Shown here: positions 12,901 to 25,700 of the stretch, piece by piece
Numbering within the stretch: the first letter of the stretch is position 1
Layout: the number at the start of each line of letters is the position of its first letter
From: Anniella stebbinsi
Lineage: Eukaryota > Chordata > Lepidosauria > Squamata > Anniellidae
Reading direction: 5' to 3'
DNA length: 64,000 nucleotides
NCBI GenBank assembly: GCA_029215795.1
Contig: JARDYH010000002.1
Span: 359,130,973-359,194,972, forward strand
Program-made: the position numbers and the translations under genes
The notes under the pieces: model-generated
What the model was told of the DNA's origin: nothing
The model's input: the letters and a program-made list of their open reading frames with translations, nothing else
The model's database searches: none

Positions 12901-15900
12901 ATTTCTACTGTAAACTCACCTTTCCTTCTGTATTTTCTTGATTCTTCCCACATATACACATCCATACTTTCTGTTTATTTGACCATTTCTTAAATTTTGG
13001 GAAATGTTTAAGATCTTTGACTCTTTACATTCCTGCAAACGGGCAAAAGATGTCATTTCAAAATAGCCGAGCGCAAAAACATATTCAGCATGGACAATGA
13101 TACCAAAAGGCCTAGTGCTTTTCAAGCTGCGTCTGGCTGTTCTTCAAAAGAAATTATATTGGAATCCAATATACGAAAGCTCGTTTGCCAAACGTGAAAG
13201 GACAATTTTCAGTGCAAAAAGCCTTATGCTCTGAATTTAAAAGCCACTGAGCCTGAAATGAATTCAGTTATATGTACTTCAGAGTTCCCTTGACGGAGAA
13301 CCTCCTAATAACACTACAGTTCCCAAGGTTCCTTTGGAGAAGATTTAGAGTATTAATATGATTTTAAAGTAGTTTTATATTGGTAGCGTAGATGGGCCCT
13401 GGATGGAGTTGGTGCTGTTTGTGGGCCCAAGGTTTTGGCTTGTTATTCCTTCTGCTATTAGTGTTTTCTTTTGCATTTTGCTTTCTCTCTACAGATGGCT
13501 GAGTATAAACGAGCGATGTTCCAAGATGATGAAGCGCCGGATACTGTTGGAGATGGAAGCACATCTCCCGACAGCGTGGAGGTAGGCTGGATGGGGACTT
13601 CTAGGGACTCAGGTTTAGCATGAACAGTCTGCGTGATGTGCCTGGGACAGGCTCTTCGGACTGCCTGTGCCTCCCCAGAGGAATTGCCCCGGGTGCTGCT
13701 TGGCAACACAATTATTATATTAAATTAATAAGAATGGTACTGTCTCAGCTGCCTGCATAATTACTGTGCCGAATCTACTTTCTGAGTCGGAATGGAGAAA
13801 GAGAGGGAGAAGGAAAGGGTCTGATTTCAGCAGGAAAGGAAGCTAATTCTAAAGAGCTTTCATAAAGAACATGGAAAACAGATTTGCCCAAAATCCTTCA
13901 TTGCCTTCCAAAGTCACCGATAGTACCAGTAATTTATGATTATGACTTTAATCCTTAGGGGAAACCAAGGTGATTTGTTTTATGGGACAAATTTAATATT
14001 CTCATCTACAAAGATCTTATTTTTCATGATATGGTGCTTATGTATGAAATATTTAAAAATCAAATGGGAGGCATAAAAACTCATTTAAGATATGAGCATC
14101 TTCAGATCCGGCTTTTTTTAAAAAAGGGAAAAATACTGTAATATATATATATATATATATATATTTAAAGGCAACAGTAAAAAAAATCAATCGGGAAAAA
14201 AATCTTGAATATTTACAAACTGAATTTCAGTGAGAACCAGAAACCATCACACCATTTATAGTGAGATGGGTTCAAGATGTTTCAAATTGTTATTCCCATT
14301 TAAATATGAGTGTAATTAAGGAAGAGTATTTTCTTTAAACTAAACAGATAAAAAGAAAAAAGAAAGAAAGAGATTAAAAGTGCATGAATAGCTAAGTAGA
14401 ACCTTCTTGCACAGGGGCACTATAGCTCTAATTAGGAGATGCTAAGATCAGGCAATAGAGGAGAGGATCATTATTCCCATGATGCACGGTACGTGCATTC
14501 TGCAGGGTCGTGTGTCTGGCCATTCTTAAGAGCCAAGGTGCTGGACAAAGGAGTCTTTGGAATGATCCACCTAGGCAAGTTTTACATTTTTATATTCATT
14601 CTTTTCTTTACATGTTCCGGGCCTGAACCCTAGAATTTGGAACAAGTCCTGGGATTGAGCCCTTTAAGGCATGTCCGCATTATTGTTCTTACAGGGTTCA
14701 TGTGTGTTCATTGAGTGCAAGGATGAACGGATTTCAAGCTTGTAGGATCTACTTTGTTTTTGTTGTTTTAACTAGACCCGGAGCGCAGTGCAAAAGAAAT
14801 ACACTTAGAATCAAATTCTGAGCCCAGGATTTGGAATTTGTTTTGAATTCTAGAACTGAAGGAAGCTCGCAATCATCAACACAGAAATCCACTTCTGGTT
14901 AGCCCAAGCTTTCTTAAATTCATCAGCATATTGGTTTGAGCGGCTCATGTTGTTGCTATTATTAAACCACTGGGAGCCAGAAATCCTTGCTGATCTATTT
15001 CAAACCACCCAGAGATCTACCAGTCAGTCCTAATCTACCTTCTGACTAACCCTGGCTGCCTCTACACGAGATGTTTAAAGCACTTTGAAATCTCATTAAA
15101 ATTTTTACCTCTACAAGAGCTGAGCGTAAATCGGGAGTTGAGGTGCTTTATCTCTCCGATTATGCGCATTATCGAATGCGCGTTAAATAGCGAGTTTTAT
15201 TTCCCTCCGGCCGTTAAAGCGCATTTTGCCTATGTGAACAAGCGATTCTCCGCATTAACTACTTGTAAAGCGCATTTCAAACAACCGATAAGGCCACCAG
15301 TTACCTCTTGCTACAAGCATTTACGATAAAGCGCTTCAGCGATTATGCGCATAATCGGCTAACCAGGCGTCAAACAGAATCCATCTAGAGGGGGTCCCTG
15401 ATTCAGCTCATTGATAAGGGCACATGACTCCTGTGCACACTCACACCCTAAGTCATGGTCCTTGCAGGGGAAGGAGACCTTTTAGCTATCCTCATTGCCT
15501 GGTTCAGACATCACGAGTTTCTTCAAAACCATGGTTTGATGCTTAGGAACAGGCTGTGGGCTCACATGCCCTTTCGCATTCCCCTCCCTTCTTCTCACAT
15601 GTGGATTTAGGAAATGGAATTGGGAACCCCATGCTTGTTGAGGGAGAATCAAAGAATCGTAGAGTTGGAAGGGGCCTATGAAGCCATCAAGTCCAACCCC
15701 CTGCTCAATGCATCCCTGACAGATGGTTGTCCAGCTGCCTCTTGAAGGCCTCTAGGGTGGGAGAGCCCACGACCTCCCTCGGTCATTGGTTCCATTGTCA
15801 TACCGCTGTAACAGTCAGGAAGTTTTTCCTGATGTCCAGCCAGAATCTGGCTTCCTGTAACTTGAGCCCATTATTCCGTGTCCTGCACTCTGGGTTGATC

Positions 15901-16681
15901 AAGGAGATCCTGGCCCTCCTCTGTTCGACAACCCCTCAAGTATTTGAAGAGTGCTGTCATGTCTCCCCTCAGTCTTCTCTTCTCCAGGCTAAACATGCCC
16001 AGTTCTTTCAGTCTCTCCTCATAGGGCTTTGTTTCCAGACCCCGATCACCTTCGTTGCCCTCCTCTGAATCCCCTCCAGCTTGTCTGCATCCTTCTTGAA
16101 GTGGGGTGCCCAGAACTGGACACAATACTCAAGATGGGGCCTAACCAGTGCCGAATAGAGGGGAACCAGTACCTCGCACGATTTGGAAGCTATACTTCTA
16201 TTAATGCAGCCCAAAATAGAAGGAAGAAGGGAGCATGTGAACCTGCAGCATATTACCTGATCTCCAAACCATCGTTTTGAGGATTGGATTGGTGATGTCT
16301 GAACCAAGCCAATCTTTCCGGAGGTTGTGCGCGATAGGGCCTGGTCAGCACGCAGGTGTAAAGAAGGCAAACTCCATGTTAGGCATTATAAGAAAAGAAA
16401 CTGAGAATAAAACTGCCAGTAACGTACTGCCTTTATGCAAATCTATGGTGCGACCACACTTAGAATACTGTGTACAGTTCTGGTCACCAAACCTAAAAAA
16501 AGATATAGAGCTAGAAAAAGGCAGAAAAGGGCAACTAAAATGATTAAGGGACTGGAGTATCTCCCCTATGAGGGAAGGTTATGACAGCTGGGATTGTTCA
16601 GCTTGGAAATAAGGAGACTGAGGGGAGACATGATAGAGATCTACAAAATTATGCATGGTGCGGAGAATATTGATGGGAAGA

Positions 16682-16721
<40 letters not shown>

Positions 16722-19700
16722 TACTAGAACCCAGGGTTATCTAGGGTGACCATATGGAAATGAGGACAGGGTTCTTGTATCTTTAACAGTTGTATAGAAA
16801 AGGGAATTTCAGCAGGTGTCATTTGCATGCATGCAATACCTGGTGAAATTCCCTTTTCTCTACAACTGTTAAAGATATAGGAGCTCTGCCCTCCTTTCCA
16901 TTTGGTCGCCATAGGGTTATCCCATGAAGCTGATTGGTGGGAGATTCAGGACAAATAAAAGGAAGTACATCTTCACACAGCGGATAGTTAAACTTTGGAA
17001 TTCGCTACCACAAGAAATCATGATGGCCACCAATTTGGAGGGCTTTAAAAGGGGGTTGGATAAATTCCTGGAGGAGAAGGCCGTCAATAGCTACTAGCTC
17101 GGATGGTTACGTGCTACCTCCAGGATCCGAGGCAATAAGCCCGTGTGCACCAGTTGTTGGGGAACATAGGTGGGAGGGGGCTGTTGCACCATGTCCTGCT
17201 TTGTTGGTCCCTGGTCAATAGCTGGTTGGCCACTGTGTGAACAGAGTGCTGGACCAGATGGACCCTCGGTCTGATCCAGCATGGCTCTCCTTATGTTCTT
17301 ATTCTTTGTCTGTAAGACAGGTGGGGTGTTGACATTATCAAATGCTCCCCGTGACAATGAAAAAATCCTACATGTAGGATACTATCCTATCATGGAGAAA
17401 GCTCCACTAGAACCCTTCACCCTAGATTCTAATTTTAGTCTTCTCTATGTGCAGAACGTTTTGCTGTTGTTGTCTTTAAAGAGCATTCAGTGGTGGGATT
17501 CCCCTACTGCAGAGTTACAGCTGAGGACATTTTACTACCTGAACTGTTGTTTTTGCAGACTGGGGCAGAATTGCAGAAAGAAAGTTTGTGGGCAGGGGTA
17601 AAAATAAGGTTCAGATTTTAACTCTGTTGAGCTTTTTCCAATGAGCCAGAACCCTGTCATGCGAGCTAAAACCTGGTCTCATTTGCACCAGCCACTAAGA
17701 TTGGATGCTATCATAAAATCATAGAATCGTAGAGTTGGAAGGGGCCTCTTAAGGCCATGGAGTCCAACCTCCTACTCAATGCAGGGTCCCTGACAGATGG
17801 TTGTCCAGCTGCCTCTTGAATGAAGTCGCCTCCTTTGCAGGAGTACTATGGCTGCAAGGGCAGTCAAGGCTGTTCAGAGGGTTTATAGACTCCTTCCAAG
17901 TCCAGCAGGCTGAGTGGTGGCCTCTCCAGGAAATGGGATACGGTAGACACTTTCCCCCTTCCGGGTGTGCCAAGTATGAGTGCCTGGGAGGTGAGGAAGG
18001 TGGTGGTGTCAGATGTGCTACTACACATTGGTAGTGACAAGACCTGGGAAAAACAGCAGCGCATAGCATAAATCAGCCGTAACAAGCCTAGAGGTTAGAA
18101 AGCTGATCTGCCCGAAGCAGTTCTTGTACCTTTAAGAACGGGTGCCTGACCTTGCTTCTTCCTTTTTTCCTCCTCCTTCCCCATCCCTTTTTCCTTGTGT
18201 GTCCTAACTTTTAAATATGGACAGGGACTGTCTTTCTACGGATCTTTGTAAACCACTCTGGGAGCCTTTTTGGCTAAAGAGCCAGGTAAAAGGAGCTTTA
18301 AATAAATAAAGGTAGAACCCTTCCCCGCCCATGGAGGTAGCCAATATTTCTGACAATTCGATATCTCGCCTCGCCTCTTCCTCCCGTCTCTTCTGTTTCA
18401 TAACCCTGCTTCGTTTTTGCCTCCCAGGTGGGCTTCAGGAAAGGGGATGGCCCCCTGCTGAGTCGCCTGGGCTCCCGAACCCAACTGAAGCTGGTGCTCT
18501 TCGCCCTTTCCCTCTTTGTGGCTCTGCTGCTGCTGAGTTTGGTCATTGCCATGGGCATCCAATACAGCAAAGGTAGGAGAGGAGGGTGCACCTGGGATTG
18601 ATTGTCTTGTATGGGCCGCACACCACCCTCTGTCTCCTTCAGCTCTGGAACAATGAAATATCCCAGGTCCAGGGGAGAACCTAATGCATTCCAGTGGTGG
18701 GCGGGGCGAAGGTAAAAGGGGTGTGGTAAAAAAATACCTGCATATTTTATCTTAAAGCTCTTATTAGCACGTGCTAAGCCTCAGGAAATGCATTTTACCT
18801 TTTAGAACGGGGGTGGGGGAAATGTGCAAAATACAATCAGTGTTTGGGGAGAGGCCTTCCAGGGGCATCGAAAGGGTGAGATTTGGTCCCCAGGGCTGAC
18901 GTTCTGCACCCCTGCAATAGGGGATGGGGTTTCTCCGTGCAGGATGCGACTCTGATTGCGTGCGCCTGTTCCTTCCAGACCCCTCACACACCATGTGCCT
19001 GACTGAAGCTTGCATCGTTGTGGCTGGTAAAATCCTGGAAGCTCTGGACCGAGAGACCCACCCCTGTGATGATTTTTACCAGTACGCCTGTGGCGGGTGG
19101 ATCAAGCGGAACCCGCTGCCAGATGGCCGTTCCAAGTGGAGCACCTTCAACAGCATTTGGGATCAAAACCAGGCCATCATGAAACACCTGCTAGGTGAGA
19201 CGTTCCTTCCCCACTAGTAGAGCGGCTTAGCATCAAAATCATACACATTGTGATACAAGTGTGAAATTTGGTATGGTGGTATTTTTGACCATGTACGTAG
19301 ATCAAAATTAGATATAGAGGCATCTCAGGAAATCATCGTTACAGCCGCCATCTTGGAAAATGGCACCCAAAATCCAGTTTTTGCACAATAACTCATGCCT
19401 CGATACCTATTCTTGTTCAAAAAGGTGTCAGTTATGACCTCTGAAGGTTTCAGACTTGCAACACAAAGTGCACGATTGAAATGAGGGTGAGGCAAGGCGT
19501 TTTGTTGACTTCTCAGGCAAATGGGTAGGAATAAAACCTTTATATCTCGATGAGGGTTGCTCCTGTGAAAAGATCGTTAATGAGTTCTTTGTAGCAAATT
19601 TTGTACTGAGACATCTTTTCTGCGAGATTACAAATAATAGAGTTATTGTGCGAAAACTGGATTTTGGGTGCCATTTTCCAAGATGGCGGCCGTAACGATG

Positions 19701-22700
19701 GTTTCCTGAGATGCCTCTATATCTAATTTTAACCTGCATGGTCATAAATACCACCATACCAAATTTCACACATGTATCACAATGTGCATGATTTGGCCAG
19801 AAATTGTTGTTAAGCCGTTCTACTACACAGGTAGGCAGGGGAGGGCTCCTTCTGCCCTTTCCCTTCAATGGGCTGCCTCCTTTTATCCAGTAGAGGCACC
19901 TGCCCAGCACCTGTTGTATCCTCACCGGCTGTGTGCTTCCCTCTCCAGAGAATGCCACTTTTAACTCCAGCAGCGAGGCTGAGCGAAAGACCCAGCGCTA
20001 TTACCTCTCTTGCTTGAAAGAGCAAAAGATCGAGGAATTGGGCTCCCAGCCCCTGATGGATCTCATTGAGAAGGTGAGCCTGGCCATGAAGCGGCCCCGG
20101 TTGTGCCATGAAGGCGAGGGGCTCTCTGTCCTGCAAGTGAGACCTCGCCAGTTCTCCACTCGCACTGGTCAGTTGTGTTGGGCATGAACAGTCAAGGGTG
20201 GTTGCCCCATCAACTCCAAAGAGTAGGAAGAAAGAAAACAGTCAGAGCTCTAAAAATGTAAGACTTGCCTTGCTGGATCAGAACACCTGATCCAGCATTC
20301 TGTTTCTGATAGCCAGCGGTGCCTCTGGAAACTCACAATCTAGTCATGGAGGTGATGGCCGTTCCCTGTAGTCTATCCTTACGTGGAGTACTCAGGTCTA
20401 TACTGCATGGTTCTTCACGTAGGGTGCTTCCACACAGGGGCTTTAGCGTGGAATTGCTATGACTTGGTCACTCGCTTATTACTGGGCATCCACATGACAC
20501 CGCCATTCAATCACTGACATGATGTATTTTCCCTGTGCTGCTTCTGCCTTTTCTCAGACCACAGAAAGTCTAGCTTCCCCCCCCCCCCCCTATGAAAATG
20601 GAATAGGAACGTCATCTCTGCAGGGGTATGGGCAGTGAGGTGTTGGAAAAGTGAACCTATCACAACTTAGCACATTGTGAATGACGCAGAGCAATTGCAG
20701 GGTAAAAGCTTTATCTGAAAGCCCTCAGTGTTAATTTCTCTTATTCACTATCATTATATCATCACATTATAGCACTATACCACCGAAGTTCCAAGACAAA
20801 ATTAACATAGTAGCATAATGGTGTTTTAGTGTGCCTGGTGTAAAGCCCATGTCACCATGAGCGCCAGTAGTCTGCTCCTTTCATGCTTTTTTGCCCCTTG
20901 GTCAAAAAGGGTTGTATGAATAATGCAACTATGGCTCATGCACAGTGAATTCCCCCCTCTGAAATTTGCATGCAATGTGTGGCCCCACGCACTTCAATTG
21001 GCTGCCTCCGTCCCCTTCTCCCTCCCCCTCATGGGGACAGCCTAACTGCGCAGCTGCGCCTGGGGGCCGCCTTCGCACAACACGGATTGGCCGAGTAGGG
21101 CTGTCTGTCATCCCGCCGGCAGAGGGGCTGCCCTGCTTGTTTGGTGCGGAGAACATTAATTGCTATTAAAGCTCGAGCTTTGAATTTCTTTGAACTTTCG
21201 AAATTTTCTGTACATCTACACTGCTCAAGCTTCAGTTGAAAACAAAAATGAGCAAAATCGGTCTGGTAGATCTCGAGCAAAAAGCCTTACACTACCATAT
21301 TCTTATATAGATACCTCTCCTTCATTAAAAACAAACTAAGAGTGAGATATGGTAGCCATGCTGGCTGAGAAAGATGGGAATTGCAGTCCAATGCATCTGG
21401 AGGGCATCAGGTTTGGGAAGGCTGGTCTAGGGAGACAGAGCTTCGGTACCTTGTATAACTCTTTGCTTCTGATTATAAGGGACTAAAAAAAGCAATGTTC
21501 TTATCGCTATCCCTAATCTTTGCATCCTGGCTTCCCCAGATTGGAGGATGGAGCATCACTGGACCCTGGAACCAGACCAATTTCACGGAGGTCTTGAAAC
21601 TGGTGTCGGGAACATACCGGGCTTCTCCGTTCTTTACGGTTTTCGTGGGGCCTGATTCCAAAAGTTCCAACAGTAACATCATCCAGGTAATCTCGCTCCC
21701 ATCCCACTGTCCCAGTAGCACCGCTGTGCAGATGACCACAGATCCGAAGGGGGATCATTTCCATCGGCACGAATCTGATCTCATTACGTTTGCTCTGTCC
21801 CGTAGTTGGGCCAAAGACAAAACTGCTAGCGACATTGCTGCAAGTAGAGCAATAGCGGTGCCAGGTTTGAGGAGGGAGGATGACAAAGTGCAGTTTATTG
21901 TGGGCAAAAGCATCAAAGATTTGCTAGAGAAAGTGTATGGGGGCAAAGGAAGTAACAAGGAAACAAACGGGTAAATTCTGGCAGTGCAAGAATATAGGAA
22001 GAAAAGGCTAGGAAGGAGAGCGGATAGGGTTAGAGTGGCTTTGACTGTGATGAAAATGAGGGGGAAATGGGAAGTGCAGACAGGAAGCACAAGGCACTTC
22101 CTGTTCCTGTCATGTTCACCGGCTCATCTGAAATAGGACTTTTTTTTAATCTCTCAGAGAACTGTGCAAGCTTTCAGATGACACAGAGTAACGTAGGAAC
22201 AAAGGGAGCTGCCTTATACTGAGCCAGACCTTGGTCTGTCTAGCCCAGTATTGTTGGCACTGACTGGCAGCGGCTTTCCAGGGTTTCAGGCAGGATTCCG
22301 TTCCTTGCCCTACCTGGAGAAGCCGGGGATTGAACCTGGGACTTTCTGCGTGTAAAGCGGGTGCTATATTAAACTGAGCTATGGGTTACGTGTAGGTAGT
22401 GTTACCATATACTTCTATCCTCATCCTGCATGCGCTGAAAGCTCTTAGTTTTCATTCTTACTGAGCTACCACATCTGTGTCTGGGATGTACCAGTTCAGA
22501 TAGCACATGGCCGCTCCCATAATCAAATGCTTCTCCATATAAAATAAATAAATAAATACTTGCATGCAGAAAACAAGCATGTAGGGAGAAGGGTTCAAGC
22601 CTAGTCTTCTCCTTGACATGCTAGTTTTCTGTGCACAAATCATTTTTTGTGCAGGGGAACAAAGATCTAATTCTTTTCAACTGGGGACAAAAATGGCCTC

Positions 22701-25700
22701 AATTGCCCTGCACCTTTCAGTGGCTTTCGATACCATGAACCACAGCATCTTTCTGGATAGGCTCCCCAGATTGGGAGGTTCTGCTTCTACTTGTATGATC
22801 GTTTCCGGAAGGTGGTGCTGGAAGATTACGGCATGATCCCTCAGCATTCCTGCTTTGGAGTTCTGCAGGGTTCTATTCTTTCTCCTCTGCTGTTTAACAT
22901 CTACATGAAACTGCTTGTAGAGGTCATCTAGCGATTTGGTCTGAGGTTTCATCAGTATGCAGATGACACCCAGCCTTATCTCTCGTTTTCGTCAGGCACA
23001 GGTGATGCTGTGGCTGTCCTGAAGCAGGGCTTGGGCATGGTAATGGACTGGATGAGGGAAAAGAAACTGAGGCTCAACCCAAGCAAAACAGAGATACTGT
23101 TGTTTGGTGGTTCATCCATCTGGATGAATGATCTTCAGATGGAGGTCGCACTCCTGCAAAACATCAGGTCATAATTGGGGGGTGCTTATTAATCCAGCAC
23201 CATCACTAGAGGCTCAAGTGACCTCTGAGGCTCGAAGCATCCTTTATCACCTTCAGCTGATATGCCAGCTGCAACTTTACCTGGATGGAGATGTCTTGGC
23301 TACAATTACCCATGCTCTGGAAATCTCCCGTTTGGACTATTGGAATGCACTGTACACAAGGATGCCTTTAAAAAAAAGTATGGAAACTGCAGTTGGTCCA
23401 AAATAGGATCACTGGATTACTAACTGGAAGTGAGTAGTTTGACCACATTACACCTGTGCTTTTATTAATTGTAGTTATTACGCTTCTACACCACTCAATA
23501 GCCAGTGTTCTCTGGGTGGTGTACATAAAAAAACAAACATCAGATGTAAAATCTGCCTCCCAGTTCCTTTCTGGGTCCAGTTGAAAGCATTGCTTTTAAC
23601 CCTATATGGCTTGGGACCAGGTTACCTGAAAGACTACCTTCTCTCATATGTACCTGTCCAAACCTTAGGATCTTTCCCAGAGGCCCTGCTGCAACTGGCT
23701 TTTTTGGTAGAGGAACCTCAGTTATGCAACAGCCTTCCCAGAGAGGCTCACCGGGTGCCATCTCTTCGGTGCCAGGAAAAGACCTCTGTGTTAGCGTTTA
23801 ATCCAGGCCTTTTAAATAATCCATGTGGCCTGAGCCTCTCAGATGTAATAATTTGTGTGTTTCATTTTGAGCTGCTGTGAGTCTTGTTGTGTTATATTTT
23901 GTGTTCCTTTTGATTTTTATGGTTTTGTGTACCTGCTTTGAAGTTAAATATGTACGCTTGCTTATTGTAAACAGCCCAGAGACCTTTATATTATGGATCA
24001 ACGTTAAAGTGCCATAAATAAGTAAATACATCATACATTCATGTCCACAGTCTGAAGTGGTACTGCTCAGAACTAGGTTTACTACCTCAGTGAAAACTAG
24101 GCCATAGAGCGGGGGTGCAGAATGTCTTTCAGTCCTAGGGACAAATTCCATTTTATAGAACTTTTCAGGGGTAACATTCCAGTGGTGAGCATGTCCAAAG
24201 GCAAAAGGGGGTGGAGCCAAAATACCATAAATACCAGTAAAAAAATTGGCTAAAAGCTCTTACTGCCAGTAACGTGGCCTTAGGAGAGGCATTTTCAACC
24301 TTTTAGAATTGAGTGAAAACACAAGTTCAAAAGCCCGGAAACCGGCATGGTTGGAGGAAACGGGGTTTGGCCTTCTGGGGAACCCTGGGCAGCCAAATGG
24401 GGGACTTCAGAAGGGCTAGATTTAGCCCCCAATCCGGAGGTTTTGCAGCCATGCCTTAGAGAGACCCACATTTGTTCTGGAGTCAGCATATCTATATCCT
24501 TCTCTGATACGGTTGCCCTTGAGTGTAAAAGCTAGCCATTGCTGCCTGGGAATGGGAGTCTTCTCCAACCCCCTTGGCCTGGAGATGTCTGGGTGGTAAT
24601 GCATTCCCCTCTCCTGGGTTATAGGGAACTAGAAGGAGCTGTAGGGGCAGGTCAGGGCTGGACATTCTGGTATCTGGATTCATTGGTTTCCTTTTGTGTA
24701 TGGCAGCTGGATCAGTCAGGCCTTTTCTTACCCTCACGGGATTACTACCTGAACAAGACCGCCAATGAGAAGGTAAGCATTGCAATGGGGGGGGGGGGGG
24801 AGGTAGCCCCTTTCAGACCCCAACACATTTCATCACCACAACCACTTCCCATATTCTGACTTTAAAGTGAGCACTGTATGCTTAAAAATAATTAACACCC
24901 TGCACCCAGTAATCTGAATTCTCAGTTATGAACGTATTTCCATGATTTCTTTGCCGGGTGGCATTTTGCACAATTCCGGTTTTGCTGGTCATGGGTGGGC
25001 AGTGAAACGCATAATCTTATTCAGCCACCCTTCCCACTTTGTAGAATTCAGCAGGTACTGCCCACGATCCGTGCTATCGGTAGAAGTTGGGTGTTTGACT
25101 GGACGAAAGAAGGCTTTGTTAATTCACAAGTTACGTCTTGCTCAAAGATTGACAAAGCATTAACCTCAGGCAGTATCCAGTACTGCTACTATGCCTCTAC
25201 TCATTTCGTTGCATCAGTGGGACCCACTGTTAGATCAAGGGGGAGTTAGCGCCGGCTAAAGCAACCCCACAAACTGTCAGAACCCAGACTTCCTGGATGC
25301 GAGGCACAAGTCACAATAAAAATATTTATTGCAGTGATTCCAGCAATTAGCTATAAGCTTTTACGGTCTCTATAAAGATCCACAGTTAACAGTCCACAAC
25401 AAAAGTCCTTGACCAGATTCAGTTCATTAACATCACCACATAAGACTCAAACAGCTTTAGGTTCAGTAGGCAGAATGAATCCAAACAGGTTCAGAGTTCT
25501 AGAGCTTCTCTAGAACTGAGCGAATTATTGCATGCTTGGGATTAGCCATTCACAAAAGTTTGCAGATCCTTTACCTGACATAGTCAACCTCCAGAATATC
25601 TCTCATGCTTTCCCCGGGTAGTTTTGCTTTTTAAAAAAACAGAGATAATGCAGTATTTAAATTATCACGGGATGGCCCTGGTGCGTAAAGCCAGCATATT

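Larger units (their letters stand above)
16355..17306 (+). mobile_element. CR1-like LINE 3' part, interrupted by MITE copy 8
   Basis: Plus strand. A coding remnant [15 protein letters not shown]... [15 protein letters not shown] is followed by a 3' UTR ending ATGGCTCTCCTTATGTTCTT. It holds a (TC)n tract (16684-16717) and the MITE at 16742-16913. Close relative of 62275-62955. Confidence 0.8.

Noticed and set aside
19428..19958. 176-codon minus-strand open frame
   Set aside because: Spans the foldback element and the edge of ECE2 exon 5; a chance frame.
21495..21974. 159-codon open frame across ECE2 exon 6
   Set aside because: Only 21540-21686 matches M13 peptidases; the rest is readthrough into introns 5 and 6.
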